Shown: positions 1-8,873, numbered from the stretch's first letter. The stretch is 50,879 nucleotides of DNA from Bacillota bacterium (GCA_023409755.1 JAEYRA010000138.1:1-50879); one strand, 5' to 3'. The notes: a model not told the origin generated them from the letters alone. Translations and numbers: made by a program.

Positions 1-135
1 CCGCTGGGCCATGCCGTGCACTTCGGTCACCTTCACGTCGCACCCGGCCTGGCGGGCCAGGTCGCCCAGGATGCGGCTGGTGAGCAGCGTACCCTGCCCA
101 CCGACACCGGCAATGAGAATGTTCCAGCTTTTCAT
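1..135 (-). CDS. iorB: indolepyruvate:ferredoxin oxidoreductase beta subunit (partial)
   Basis: Only the first 45 codons are in the window; the gene runs off the left edge. The N-terminus (MKSWNILIAGVGGQGTLL) has the GxGGQG loop typical of the gamma/beta domain of 2-oxoacid:ferredoxin oxidoreductases. The ATG overlaps the iorA stop as ATGA, so the two subunits are translationally coupled. With IorA it should oxidatively decarboxylate aryl pyruvates from aromatic amino acids to aryl-acetyl-CoA, reducing ferredoxin in the cytoplasm. The family call rests on the motif and on the partner gene. Confidence 0.9.
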   Translation of the reverse strand, partial: MKSWNILIAGVGGQGTLLTSRILGDLARQAGCDVKVTEVHGMAQR

Positions 136-1862
136 TGGGCTGCCTCCTTCCCGATGGCGCCGAAGGGGCATACCTTGGCGCACAGGCCGCACCCCACGCA
201 GAGCGTGGCGTTGATGCGCACGGCCCCCTCCACCAGTTCGATGGCCGGGCAGCCGATCTTGAGGCAGCTCTTGCAGCGGCGGCAGGTGACCGGGTCCACC
301 CGGTAGGGCGGCTGCTTGGCCACCACCGGCAGCAGAGCGCATGGCCGGCGGAAGATGACGACCGATGGGCCGTCAAAGGCCAGTGCTTCCTTCATGCCCG
401 CTTCGGCGGCTTTGATATCAAAGGGATCGATCACCCGCACATCTCGCACGCCAAGGCTACGGCACAGCCCCTCCAGGTCCACCGCGGCGGCATCGACACC
501 CTGCAGGGTTCGGCCGGTAGCTGGGTTGTCCTGATGGCCGGTCATGCCGGTGGTGGAGTTGTCCAGAATCACAGTCGTCGTGCGGCTGTTGTTGTAAACG
601 GCGTTCAGCAGCCCCGTCATGCCCGAGTGCAGGAAGGTGGAGTCACCCAGCACGGCCACGAGCTTTTCTTGAGGGCCACGAGCCTTCTCCATACCGTGGG
701 CCATGCCGATGGACGCGCCCATGCACAGGCACGCGTCCATTGCCTCCAGCGGCGGCGATGACGCCAGCGTGTAGCAACCGATGTCGCCCATGACGGTGAG
801 CTTGAGTTTCTGGAACACGTGGAACGTGCCCCGGTGGGGGCAGCCCGGGCAGAGCACCGGCGGGCGTACCGGCAGGTCGGCCATTGGCGTGGTGCCCTGG
901 GGGACCTCGCCGCCCAGCTTGGCCGCCACCAGTGGGGCGGAAAGCTCACCACGGCTGCCAAAGAGTTCCTTGCCGTGGCAGGCAATGCCGGCGGCCTTCA
1001 GCGCGTCCTCCAGGAAGGGCTCCAGTTCCTCCACCACCACGAGCTCGTCATGCTCCGCAGCGAAGCGGCGCAGGGCATCGAGCGGCAAAGGGTTCACCAT
1101 GCCTACTTGGAACAGATCCGCATTGGGTAGGGCTTCCCGCACGTATTGGCTCACGACGCCGGCTGCCACAATGCCCAACCGGCTGCCGTGTTCCTCCACC
1201 GTGTCCAGCCATAGCGTGCCCATCTCCGCCCGCAGGCGTGCCATGCGCTCCTCCACCGCCGCGTGGCGGGCGCGGGCATAGGCGGGCATCATCACATACT
1301 TCGCCGGGTCCTTGCGGTAGGGTTTGACTTCCACCGTTTGGCGGTCGCCCGTCTCCGCCAGCGAGCGGGAATGGGCCACACGGGTTGTTAGGCGCAGCAG
1401 CACCGGCGTATCATAGCGTTCGCTGAGCGCAAAGGCAAGTTTGGTAAACCGCAGGCACTCATCGCTGTCAGCTGGCTCCAACATGGGCACCAGCGAAAAC
1501 CGCGCATAAAACCGGCTGTCCTGTTCATTCTGGGAGGAGTTCATCCCTGGGTCGTCAGCCACCACGATGACAAGCCCGCCATTGACACCGCAGTAAGCCG
1601 CTGTAAAGAGCGGGTCGGCTGCCACATTCAAACCCACGTGCTTCATGCACACCAGTGACCGGGCACCGCCGAGGCTGGCACCCACGCCCACCTCCAGCGC
1701 CACCTTCTCATTGGGGGCCCACTCGGCGTATACATCGCGAAAACGGGCGATGGTCTCGGTTATCTCCGTACTGGGGGTGCCGGGGTAGGCTGACGCCACG
1801 CGGACGCCCGCTTCCCACGCGCCCCTTGCCACGGCCTCGTTGCCCAACAAAAGCTGCTTCAC
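132..1862 (-). CDS. iorA: indolepyruvate:ferredoxin oxidoreductase alpha subunit
   Basis: 576 aa, usual length for IorA. The N-terminal pyrimidine-binding domain contains AYPGTPSTEI. The central CPGCPHRG and the thiamine diphosphate motif (GDSTFLHSGMTGLLNA) mark the catalytic half. The last 50 residues hold two 4Fe-4S clusters: CRRCKSCLKIGCP and CVGCGLCAKVCP. The start is a GTG at 1862 preceded by GAGGTG at seven bases. The enzyme converts indolepyruvate or other aryl pyruvates plus CoA to aryl-acetyl-CoA, CO2 and reduced ferredoxin in anaerobic amino acid fermentation. It is followed directly by iorB; a weak promoter lies upstream. Confidence 0.95.
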   Translation of the reverse strand: MKQLLLGNEAVARGAWEAGVRVASAYPGTPSTEITETIARFRDVYAEWAPNEKVALEVGVGASLGGARSLVCMKHVGLNVAADPLFTAAYCGVNGGLVIVVADDPGMNSSQNEQDSRFYARFSLVPMLEPADSDECLRFTKLAFALSERYDTPVLLRLTTRVAHSRSLAETGDRQTVEVKPYRKDPAKYVMMPAYARARHAAVEERMARLRAEMGTLWLDTVEEHGSRLGIVAAGVVSQYVREALPNADLFQVGMVNPLPLDALRRFAAEHDELVVVEELEPFLEDALKAAGIACHGKELFGSRGELSAPLVAAKLGGEVPQGTTPMADLPVRPPVLCPGCPHRGTFHVFQKLKLTVMGDIGCYTLASSPPLEAMDACLCMGASIGMAHGMEKARGPQEKLVAVLGDSTFLHSGMTGLLNAVYNNSRTTTVILDNSTTGMTGHQDNPATGRTLQGVDAAAVDLEGLCRSLGVRDVRVIDPFDIKAAEAGMKEALAFDGPSVVIFRRPCALLPVVAKQPPYRVDPVTCRRCKSCLKIGCPAIELVEGAVRINATLCVGCGLCAKVCPFGAIGKEAAQ

Positions 1863-1991
1863 TTGCGTTCACCTCAACTGCAAATCGGAACAATTGGATG
1901 GGCATGGCCAGGATTGGCTGCCCCTCGCACGGCCCGGCGGCATGTTACGTCGGGCAGAAATGGCTGCATATTACAGCAGATCAATAGAGTA

Positions 1992-1997
1992 ATTATA
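1992..1997 (-). promoter_or_regulatory. -10 box, probable iorAB promoter
   Basis: A perfect TATAAT on the minus strand about 130 bases before the iorA GTG. No good -35 hexamer is found at 16-18 bases, so an activator or a weak promoter is possible. Confidence 0.4.
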
Positions 1998-2053
1998 CCG
2001 CACAGCGCGACAAAAGGGAACCTACAAAACACCCCGGTATGAGTGCATTACAA

Positions 2054-2082
2054 TTGACTTTTGACAGTCCGTTCCGTATGAT
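2054..2082 (+). promoter_or_regulatory. sigma-A promoter of the GT2 gene
   Basis: TTGACT at 2054-2059 and TATGAT at 2077-2082 are separated by exactly 17 bases, ending 30 bases before the glycosyltransferase ATG. Confidence 0.7.
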
Positions 2083-2112
2083 GAACACGAGTTTTAAGTT
2101 TGGGAGCCCGGT

Positions 2113-3174
2113 ATGAATGTAGTGGTGTTGATCCCCTCGTTGAACCCCGACGAGACCCTGTTGCGGGTGGTTGAATCCATACGCGAACAGGGCTTTTCAC
2201 AGTTTGTCATCGTAGACGATGGCAGCCGGGCCGACTGCCACCCCGTGTTTGACACGCTGGAGAGCCAGGGCTGCGCCGTGGTGCGCCACGCCGTCAACTT
2301 GGGCAAAGGGCGCGCGCTCAAGAGCGGCTTCAACTATGTACTGAACCACATGCCGGACGCGGCGGGCGTCGTCAGCTGTGACGCCGACGGCCAGCATGAG
2401 CCAGCGGCCATCCGCGCCACAGCGGAAGCGGTGCTGGCCCACCCCGACCGCATCATCCTGGCAACGCGCCAGTTCTTCAAGGCGGAGGTACCGTGGAAGA
2501 ACCTGGCTGGCAACACCATTACCCGAGGGATGTTTTACCTCCTCACGGGTCAGCCCTTCGGCGACACCCAGTGCGGGCTACGGGGCTTCCCACGGGCATT
2601 GCTGGGGCCGATGATGGCGGTGGCCGGCGAACGGTTTGAGTACGAGAACGTCATGCTGCTGGCGCTGCGGCGGCAGTCCACACCCTATGCGGAGCTGCCG
2701 ATCCGCGCGGTGTATCAGTCCGGCGGGCAGCCCTCCCACTTTAACAAGCTTGTCGATTCGGTGCGCATCTACCGCAGACTCCTGGCCTTCGGGTTGCTGC
2801 CGCTGCTGTGCGCGGTGTTGGCGGGGCTGCTCTATGGCGCCACAGCCGGTAGCCTGACCCCCGCATGGGCAGCGGCGCTGGGCATGGCCGTGGGTTGGGC
2901 GGTGCTGTGGGCCATGAACCCGCCGAAGAAACCAGCCATGATGGCGGTGTCAGCGGTGTTGACGGCCCTCTCGGGCGTACTCGTGTGGCTCTTGCATGGC
3001 CTGTGCGGCCTGCCTGTCCCCGGCGCGTGGTGGCTGATGGCCGCTGTCTGCCTGCCGGCGGGCTACGCCGTGTGGCTCCATGGCCACTTCGGGCCCCACC
3101 CCTCCCGCCTGCTGCTGGCAGACAAGCCCGCGGCGGCCGGTGACAAGGAAACGGGCCTGGACACGGGGCGATAA
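2113..3174 (+). CDS. membrane-anchored family 2 glycosyltransferase
   Basis: 353 aa. The N-terminal 210 residues form a GT-A domain like dolichyl-phosphate mannose synthases: VVVLIPSLNPDE start, IVDDGS (nucleotide binding), and CDADGQH as the DxD metal site. The C-terminal 120 residues carry about four hydrophobic segments (roughly residues 224-320), so the active domain sits at the cytoplasmic membrane. The family transfers sugar from a nucleotide sugar to a lipid carrier or envelope glycan; the substrate cannot be told. It is a single-gene unit with its own promoter and a terminator. Confidence 0.85.
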   Translation: MNVVVLIPSLNPDETLLRVVESIREQGFSQFVIVDDGSRADCHPVFDTLESQGCAVVRHAVNLGKGRALKSGFNYVLNHMPDAAGVVSCDADGQHEPAAIRATAEAVLAHPDRIILATRQFFKAEVPWKNLAGNTITRGMFYLLTGQPFGDTQCGLRGFPRALLGPMMAVAGERFEYENVMLLALRRQSTPYAELPIRAVYQSGGQPSHFNKLVDSVRIYRRLLAFGLLPLLCAVLAGLLYGATAGSLTPAWAAALGMAVGWAVLWAMNPPKKPAMMAVSAVLTALSGVLVWLLHGLCGLPVPGAWWLMAAVCLPAGYAVWLHGHFGPHPSRLLLADKPAAAGDKETGLDTGR

Positions 3175-3186
3175 CAGGAACACGAC

Positions 3187-3216
3187 AAAAGCCGGGAGCA
3201 ATGCTCCCGGCCTTTT
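3187..3216. terminator. bidirectional intrinsic terminator
   Basis: A 10-bp stem (GCCGGGAGCA / TGCTCCCGGC, 3191-3211) flanked by AAAA on the left and TTTT on the right, between the converging GT2 and DUF1697 genes. Confidence 0.8.
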
Positions 3217-3221
3217 CATGT

Positions 3222-3767
3222 TCAGCCTCCGACCCGCTCCATTTCCCGCAGCACCCTCTCCAGCGTGCTGCAGTTGCGGGTGGTGACGCGAAAACGGAAG
3301 CGTTTGCCGCCCAGCACCTTCGCACCGAAGTCCGTCGTCACCGTCATCCCCTTGGGCACCACCCAGAAGGCATCCTGCCCCACGGGCTGGAACCACTCCC
3401 GCTCCCGCGGCTCGGCGTGGAACACCTCCTCCAGTTCAGCAGCTGTCCCCAGGCTGCAAAGCAGCACGTAAAGATGGCATTCCTCCGGCGATGTCACCCC
3501 GCCAGCCGCCCGGCAAAGCGCGGCAATCTCCTCCCGCGTGCGCAGCAGCACCTGGGCATCGTAGCCAAAGCGGGCGAACAGCGCCGTCTCCAGCATGGGG
3601 CGAAGCGCATCCGCCGTTGCCGCCGCGCGGAACACGGCGTTCCCGGTGGCCAGTACGGTGCGCACATCGGCAAGGCCTAACTCCCCCAGAAACTGCCGCA
3701 GGTCGGCCATGGCGATCTTCAGCCCGCCCACGTTGATGCCCCGAAGAAACGCGCAGTATTGTGTCAT
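3222..3767 (-). CDS. DUF1697 family protein
   Basis: 181 aa. The N-terminus (YCAFLRGINVGGLKIAMADL) and the segment ATGNAVF are hallmarks of DUF1697, a widespread bacterial family with ferredoxin-like folds and no established function. The start at 3767 has GGAGG seven bases upstream. It lies downstream of metK on the same strand but a hairpin separates them, so it is probably reached only by readthrough. Family assignment is firm; the role is unknown. Confidence 0.85.
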   Translation of the reverse strand: MTQYCAFLRGINVGGLKIAMADLRQFLGELGLADVRTVLATGNAVFRAAATADALRPMLETALFARFGYDAQVLLRTREEIAALCRAAGGVTSPEECHLYVLLCSLGTAAELEEVFHAEPREREWFQPVGQDAFWVVPKGMTVTTDFGAKVLGGKRFRFRVTTRNCSTLERVLREMERVGG

Positions 3768-3786
3768 CCCGCGACCTCCATGGGGT

Positions 3787-3813
3787 GCAACAAGGGCGGA
3801 CTTCTGTCCGCCC
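3787..3813 (-). terminator. intrinsic terminator after metK
   Basis: On the minus strand GGGCGGAC-AGAA-GTCCGCCC is followed by TTGTTG, 15 bases past the metK stop codon. Confidence 0.7.
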
Positions 3814-3827
3814 CCGTTGGGTTCTCT

Positions 3828-5000
3828 TTACTTCACCGCGGCTTTCAGCGCGTCGACGTGGTCCAGCTTCTCCCAAGGCAGGTCGAGGTCGTCCCGCCCG
3901 AAATGGCCATAGGCAGCCGTCTGCAGGTAGATGGGCCGGCGCAGGTCAAACCGGCTGATGATGGCCGACGGGCGCAGGTCGAAGACCCGGGCCACGATGG
4001 TCTCCAGCTCGTGGTCTGGTAGCACACCGGTGCCAAAGGTATCCACAAGAATGGACACCGGGTGGGCCACACCGATGGCATAAGCGATCTCAATCTCACA
4101 GGAACGAGCCAGACCCGCGCCTACGATGTTCTTGGCCGCGTGGCGGGCGGCATAGGCGCCCGAACGGTCCACCTTGGTCGGGTCCTTGCCGCTGAAGGCA
4201 CCGCCGCCATGGCGGCCGTAGCCGCCGTAGGTGTCGACGATGATCTTGCGGCCGGTGAGGCCAGAGTCACCCTGGGGCCCACCAATGACGAAGCGGCCGC
4301 TGGGATTGATGAGAATACGGGTTTTGTCATCCAACAGGCGGGCGGGAATGGTGGCGCGGACAACCTCTTCCCACAGATCCTTCTCCATCTGCTTGAGGGT
4401 AACATCCGGGTGATGCTGGGTGGAGATGAGCACCGTGTCCATCCGCACCGGGCGGTCGCCGTCGTATTCCACCGTCACCTGGGTTTTGCCGTCGGGCCGC
4501 AGGTAATCGAGCGTGCCGTCCTTGCGCACCGCCGACAGCCGCCGGGCCAGCTTGTGGGCATAGTGAATGGGCATGGGCATCAGGGCTTCGGTCTGGTCAC
4601 AGGCAAAGCCGAACATCATCCCCTGGTCGCCAGCGCCCAAGTCAAACCCGCCGCCCTGGCGCTCCTCCAGCGCATGGTTGACGCCGCCGGCGATGTCTGA
4701 CGACTGCTCGTCGATGGAGGTCAGCACCGCGCAGGTCTTGGCGTCGAACCCAAACTTGGCCCGGTTGTAGCCAATCTCCTCCACCGTTCGGCGTACCACA
4801 CCGGGGATGTCCACATAGCACTCGGTGGAAATTTCGCCCATCACCAGCGCCATGCCGGTTGTCACGGCGGTCTCACAGGCCACACGGGCGTAGGGGTCCT
4901 GGGCCAAGATGGTGTCGAGTACGGCGTCGGAAATCTGGTCGCAGATTTTGTCCGGGTGGCCCTCGGTCACCGATTCGCTGGTAAACAATCTTTTACTCAT
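3828..5000 (-). CDS. metK: S-adenosylmethionine synthetase
   Basis: 390 aa, normal length. It makes SAM from methionine and ATP. Signature stretches are GHPDKICDQISDAVLD near the N-terminus, GAGDQGMMFGFA (SAM synthetase signature 1) and GGGAFSGKDPTKVDRSGAY (signature 2). The frame is open further upstream, but the start at 5000 (MSKRLFTSESVTEGH) is chosen because AAGGAGG precedes it at the right distance and because upstream codons fall inside the riboswitch terminator. Expression is controlled by the SAM-I riboswitch just upstream: excess SAM should shut off the gene. Confidence 0.97.
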   Translation of the reverse strand: MSKRLFTSESVTEGHPDKICDQISDAVLDTILAQDPYARVACETAVTTGMALVMGEISTECYVDIPGVVRRTVEEIGYNRAKFGFDAKTCAVLTSIDEQSSDIAGGVNHALEERQGGGFDLGAGDQGMMFGFACDQTEALMPMPIHYAHKLARRLSAVRKDGTLDYLRPDGKTQVTVEYDGDRPVRMDTVLISTQHHPDVTLKQMEKDLWEEVVRATIPARLLDDKTRILINPSGRFVIGGPQGDSGLTGRKIIVDTYGGYGRHGGGAFSGKDPTKVDRSGAYAARHAAKNIVGAGLARSCEIEIAYAIGVAHPVSILVDTFGTGVLPDHELETIVARVFDLRPSAIISRFDLRRPIYLQTAAYGHFGRDDLDLPWEKLDHVDALKAAVK

Positions 5001-5020
5001 ATGCCTTCCTCCTTGTATGC

Positions 5021-5055
5021 AACAAAATTGCCTCATTCGGTTTACAGAATGAGGC
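5021..5055 (-). terminator. S-box terminator of the metK leader
   Basis: Minus-strand stem GCCTCATTC / GAATGAGGC (5030-5055) followed by AATTTTGTT. The left arm CCTCAT can instead pair with AUGAGG of the riboswitch P1 3' strand, giving the antiterminator expected of S-box leaders. Confidence 0.85.
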
Positions 5056-5066
5056 TTCAAAGCATT

Positions 5067-5167
5067 TCCTCATCTGCCGGGTTTTCACCCGCGGGAATTG
5101 GCACCTTGGCGTCCGCCAGGTTGCCGGGTTTCACAGGGCCCAGTCCCTCCACCTCTCAGGATAAGGA
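5067..5167 (-). promoter_or_regulatory. SAM-I (S-box) riboswitch aptamer
   Basis: Read on the minus strand, the P1 strand TCCTTATC (5160-5167) pairs with GATGAGGA (5067-5074). Between them lie the conserved S-box blocks: AGAGGTGGAGGGACTGG, CCCTGTGAAACCCGGCAACC and AAGGTGCCAATTCC. The element is followed by a terminator and then metK, the usual arrangement: SAM binding stabilises P1, frees the terminator and stops metK transcription. Confidence 0.95.
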
Positions 5168-5241
5168 GCACCGCTCACGCGGCGCGCGCTATTCAGTTTT
5201 CCACCGGGTTGCTTGATGCGGCTCACATCCCAGTTTCCATC

Positions 5242-5270
5242 ATTATATCCATAGAGGGCAGAACTGTCAA
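5242..5270 (-). promoter_or_regulatory. consensus sigma-A promoter of metK
   Basis: TTGACA (5265-5270) and TATAAT (5242-5247) on the minus strand with a 17-base spacer, a perfect consensus promoter. Transcription should begin near 5235 and run through the riboswitch. Between this promoter and the one at 5495 (about 5275-5490) I see no gene or clear signal. Confidence 0.85.
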
Positions 5271-5494
5271 CGGACGCGAATTCAGGCCATGTACCCGGAC
5301 GGCTGGCTGGGTCACATCAGTTTTCTCACGCTAGTGACGCCCTACACTCTCCCCAGATCATTTTCCTGCGGCAGTCGCCGCCTGCTGCACCGAAAGGGCA
5401 CCTTGGCCGCTGCCCGTTGGCCCGGCGCAGGAGCGCCAAAACTCCGCTGTTTTTGCCCTGTGCGAATTTTATCGGATGACCCCGAAGCCGTCTA

Positions 5495-5552
5495 TTGACA
5501 TGGCATATCAGATATGCTAATGTTTGTACTATTGTTTAGAGACAGTAAACAA
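5495..5552 (+). promoter_or_regulatory. pot operon promoter with two inverted repeats
   Basis: TTGACA at 5495-5500 and TAATGT at 5518-5523 (17-base spacer, TG extension at 5515-5516). A perfect 7-bp inverted repeat, GCATATC-A-GATATGC (5503-5517), fills the spacer. A second one, TTGTTTA-7-TAAACAA (5532-5552), lies over or just past the likely start site. These are candidate operators for the XRE-cupin regulator encoded next. Confidence 0.65.
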
Positions 5553-5622
5553 AAAGTAATGAAAGACCAAACTCAGGGCGGACTTTCAACCGCCCCGCAC
5601 CACCGGCGGAAGGAGGCTCGGA

Positions 5623-6162
5623 ATGGACATTGGCGGCAAGATCAAGGGCCTGCGGCTCATGCACGGCCTGACCATGGAGGACCTGGCCGACCGGACGGAG
5701 CTCAGCAAGGGGTTCATCTCCCAGCTGGAGCGCAACCTGACCTCCCCCTCCATCGCCACCCTCGTGGACATTCTGGCGTGCCTGGGCACCGACCTCAACG
5801 AATTTTTCAGCGAAGGCACGGCACGTCCGGTGGTGTTTGAGCCCGAGGACACCTTCGAGAAGGAGGACCCGGAGAGCGGACACACCGTGCGCTGGCTGGT
5901 ACCCCAGGCCCAGCGCAACGACATGGAGCCCATCCTCCTGACGCTGGCCCCGGGCGGCACCTTCGGCCCCCACGAGCCCCACATGGGCGAGGAGTACGGC
6001 TACGTACTGGCAGGCACGGTGACGCTTACGCTGGGCCGGCAAAAGCACAAGGTGCGCCGCGGCGCGTCGTTCTACTACGAGGCAAATGCCAACCATGGCA
6101 TACAGAACACTGGCAAGACCGAAGCAAAGATCCTGTGGGTTGTGAGCCCCCCAAGTTTTTAA
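5623..6162 (+). CDS. XRE-family regulator with cupin domain (PuuR-like)
   Basis: 179 aa. Residues 5-60 are an HTH_3 domain (IKGLRLMHGLTMEDLADRTE, then SKGFISQLERN as the recognition part). Residues 110-175 form a small-molecule-binding cupin_2 barrel (PGGTFGPHEPHMGEEYGYVL). This architecture is known from polyamine regulators such as PuuR. It is the first gene of the operon, 17 bases before potA, with a GGAGG ribosome binding site. I infer that it senses polyamine or a related ligand and represses its own operon through the palindromes at 5503-5552. Confidence 0.88.
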   Translation: MDIGGKIKGLRLMHGLTMEDLADRTELSKGFISQLERNLTSPSIATLVDILACLGTDLNEFFSEGTARPVVFEPEDTFEKEDPESGHTVRWLVPQAQRNDMEPILLTLAPGGTFGPHEPHMGEEYGYVLAGTVTLTLGRQKHKVRRGASFYYEANANHGIQNTGKTEAKILWVVSPPSF

Positions 6163-6179
6163 CGCACAAGGAGACACCG

Positions 6180-7232
6180 ATGATGGTGGAAAATACGAAA
6201 TTCATTGAGCTTCTGGGCATCACCAGAGCATATGGCGAGGAGACGGTCGCCCTCAACGGGATCGACCTTTACATCCGTCGCAAGGAATTCCTGACGCTGC
6301 TGGGGCCTTCTGGCTGCGGCAAGACGACGATGCTGCGCCTGATTGCGGGCTTTGACACCCCGACAGAGGGCCGTATCATGATGGACGGGCGGGACATTAC
6401 CAATACCCCGCCCTACAAGCGCCGCGTCAATACTGTCTTTCAAAGGTACGCCCTGTTCCCCCACCTCAACATCTTTGACAACGTGGCCTTCGGCCTGAAG
6501 ATCAAAAAGATGGACAAGGGCGTTATCGAGCGAAAAGTCGCCGCGATGCTGGAGCTCGTTGGCTTGACCGGCTACCAGAAGCGCTCCACCGACTCCCTCT
6601 CCGGCGGGCAGCAGCAGCGGGTCGCCATTGCGCGCGCGCTCGTCAACGAGCCGGAAGTGCTGCTGCTCGATGAACCGCTGGGCGCGCTGGATCTCAAAAT
6701 GCGCAAGGACATGCAGGTGGAATTGAAGGGCATGCAGCAAGAGCTGGGCATCACCTTCCTCTACGTCACCCACGACCAGGAAGAAGCCTTGACGATGAGC
6801 GACACGGTGGTGGTGATGAACCAAGGCCGCATCCAGCAGATCGGCACACCGATGGACATCTACAACGAGCCCAAGAATGCCTTTGTTGCCGACTTCATTG
6901 GCGAAAGCAACATCATCCCCGGCACCATGCCGCGGGATCGGCTGGTCAACTTCCTGGGCCACGCCTTCGATTGTGTCGATGGCGGCTTTGCCCCCGACGC
7001 CCCAGTGGAAGTCGTACTGCGGCCTGAGGACATCTACATCGTGGACGAGGCCCATGGCGCGCTCAAGGGCGTGGTGGAGTCGGTCATTTTCAAGGGGGTC
7101 CACTTTGAAATGCGCATCGACTGCGGCGATTACACCATCCTGGTGCATGACACCGCTTACCACCCTGCCGGTGAGGCCGTGGGGCTCATCGTGCGGCCCG
7201 AGGACATCCACGTGATGGGCAAGGGGGCGTAG
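6180..7232 (+). CDS. potA: spermidine/putrescine ABC transporter ATPase
   Basis: 350 aa. Walker A is GPSGCGKTT, the ABC signature LSGGQQQRVAIARAL, Walker B LLLDEPLGALD, and the H-loop lies in YVTHDQEEAL. A C-terminal TOBE-type region (about residues 265-350) follows. Two adjacent ATGs (6180 and 6183) share the AAGGAG at 6168; the first is used here. It powers import of polyamines by PotBC with the binding protein PotD. It is the second gene of the operon. Confidence 0.93.
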   Translation: MMVENTKFIELLGITRAYGEETVALNGIDLYIRRKEFLTLLGPSGCGKTTMLRLIAGFDTPTEGRIMMDGRDITNTPPYKRRVNTVFQRYALFPHLNIFDNVAFGLKIKKMDKGVIERKVAAMLELVGLTGYQKRSTDSLSGGQQQRVAIARALVNEPEVLLLDEPLGALDLKMRKDMQVELKGMQQELGITFLYVTHDQEEALTMSDTVVVMNQGRIQQIGTPMDIYNEPKNAFVADFIGESNIIPGTMPRDRLVNFLGHAFDCVDGGFAPDAPVEVVLRPEDIYIVDEAHGALKGVVESVIFKGVHFEMRIDCGDYTILVHDTAYHPAGEAVGLIVRPEDIHVMGKGA

Positions 7233-7236
7233 TGCA

Positions 7237-8046
7237 ATGCGGCTGAAATGGTACGCGACGCCGTACATCCTCTGGATGGTGCTCTTCACCGTGGCGCCAG
7301 TGGGGCTGTTGCTCTATTATGCGTTCACCAGCGGGGGCGGGTTCACCGCGGCGAACTTCACTAAGTTCCTGGACCCGATCTACATCAAGATTCTACTGCG
7401 CTCGCTGTGGCTGGCTTTGCTGTGCACGATCATCTGCCTGGTGCTGGGCTACCCGGTGGCCTACCTCCTTTCCCGCCGGAAGGCCGGAGGCATCCTGTCA
7501 GTTCTCTTCATCCTGCCCATGTGGATGAACTTCCTGCTGCGCACCTACGCGTGGATGTCCATTCTGGAGAACACAGGCATTGTCAACCGTTTTCTGGTCG
7601 CCATTGGCATTGGGCAGGTCACGCTGCTCTACAACTCCAACGCGGTGCTGTTGGGCATGGTCTATAACTTCCTGCCGTTTATGATTCTTCCGATCCTCAC
7701 CGTGCTGCAGAAGATGGACCGATCGCTGCTGGACGCGGCGGGCGACCTGGGTGCCAACCCGTTTGAGTCATTCCGCCGGGTGGTGCTGCCGCTCTCCATG
7801 CCGGGGGTCGTCTCGGGCATCACCATGGTCTTCATGCCGGCGGTGTCAACGTTCGTCATCTCCCGGCTGCTGGGCGGGTCGCAATTTATGCTGTTTGGTG
7901 ATCTCATCGAGCAGCAGTTCCTGCAAACCGCAGACTGGAACTTCGGCTCAGCGCTGTCGGTCATCATGATGGCGCTCATCACGCTCTCCATGGCGGTGAT
8001 GAACCGCCTGGGCGGCAGCGAACAGGAAAGGGGGCAGTTGTTGTGA
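7237..8046 (+). CDS. potB: polyamine ABC transporter permease
   Basis: 269 aa with about six hydrophobic segments. The cytoplasmic EAA loop reads AAGDLGANPFESFRRVVLP, the docking site for PotA. The start is four bases after the potA stop, and its end overlaps potC by ATGA-type coupling. The MetI-like permease fold and operon position identify it as the first permease of a spermidine/putrescine importer. Confidence 0.92.
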   Translation: MRLKWYATPYILWMVLFTVAPVGLLLYYAFTSGGGFTAANFTKFLDPIYIKILLRSLWLALLCTIICLVLGYPVAYLLSRRKAGGILSVLFILPMWMNFLLRTYAWMSILENTGIVNRFLVAIGIGQVTLLYNSNAVLLGMVYNFLPFMILPILTVLQKMDRSLLDAAGDLGANPFESFRRVVLPLSMPGVVSGITMVFMPAVSTFVISRLLGGSQFMLFGDLIEQQFLQTADWNFGSALSVIMMALITLSMAVMNRLGGSEQERGQLL

Positions 8047-8873
8047 AGAAAGCTCGCTTTCGCTGGCTCTCCAACCTCTACCTGGGGCTGATGCTGGCGT
8101 TCCTGTACGCGCCCATCGTGATGCTGATGGTCTTCTCCTTCAGCGCGTCCAAGTCACGGGCGACCTGGGGCGGCTTCACGCTCAAGTGGTACACCAACCT
8201 CCTCCATAACCCGGAGATTATGTCCGCGCTGTGGACGACGGTGCTGGTGGCCGTGCTGGCATCGTTGATCGCCACGATTGTGGGAACGCTGGCTGCCATC
8301 GGCCTTTATGGCATGAAGCATGGGGTTCGCACGATGGTGCTGAACATTTCCTACCTGCCGGTCATCAACCCCGACATCGTCACGGGCATCTCGCTCATGA
8401 TCCTGTTCATCTTCCTGCGTTTTAACCTGGGCTTTTCCACGATGCTGATGGCACACGTGGTGTTCAACACCCCCTACGTCATCTTCTCGGTAATGCCCAA
8501 ACTCCAGCAAATGGACCGGAGCCTGTACGAGGCGGCCCTCGATCTGGGCTCCACCCCTGGCCATGCCCTGCGCAAGGTCATCCTGCCCCAGATCATGCCT
8601 GGCGTCATCACCGGCATGATCCTCGCCTTCACCCTTTCCATCGACGACTTCGTCATCAGCTTCTTCACGTCCTCGGGCGTGCAGAACCTGTCCATCTACA
8701 TTTACTCCGCCGCACGGCGCGGCATTAACCCCTCCATGTACGCGCTGATGACGCTGATGTTCCTGTCAGTGCTGGCGCTGTTGCTGATCGTCAACCGCCG
8801 CACGGCCCTGGCCGGCGGGGACAACGGAAGCCGCGACACCAACAAGAACCCCCGGTCTTTCCAGGCCGACTAA
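8043..8873 (+). CDS. potC: polyamine ABC transporter permease
   Basis: 276 aa, about six membrane segments, EAA loop AALDLGSTPGHALRKVILP. The start codon is a GTG at 8043 overlapping the end of potB by four bases. Conserved PotC features include FNTPYVIFSVMPKLQQMDRS before the EAA loop and SIDDFVISFF after it. It is the second permease partner of the polyamine importer. Confidence 0.92.
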   Translation: MKKARFRWLSNLYLGLMLAFLYAPIVMLMVFSFSASKSRATWGGFTLKWYTNLLHNPEIMSALWTTVLVAVLASLIATIVGTLAAIGLYGMKHGVRTMVLNISYLPVINPDIVTGISLMILFIFLRFNLGFSTMLMAHVVFNTPYVIFSVMPKLQQMDRSLYEAALDLGSTPGHALRKVILPQIMPGVITGMILAFTLSIDDFVISFFTSSGVQNLSIYIYSAARRGINPSMYALMTLMFLSVLALLLIVNRRTALAGGDNGSRDTNKNPRSFQAD

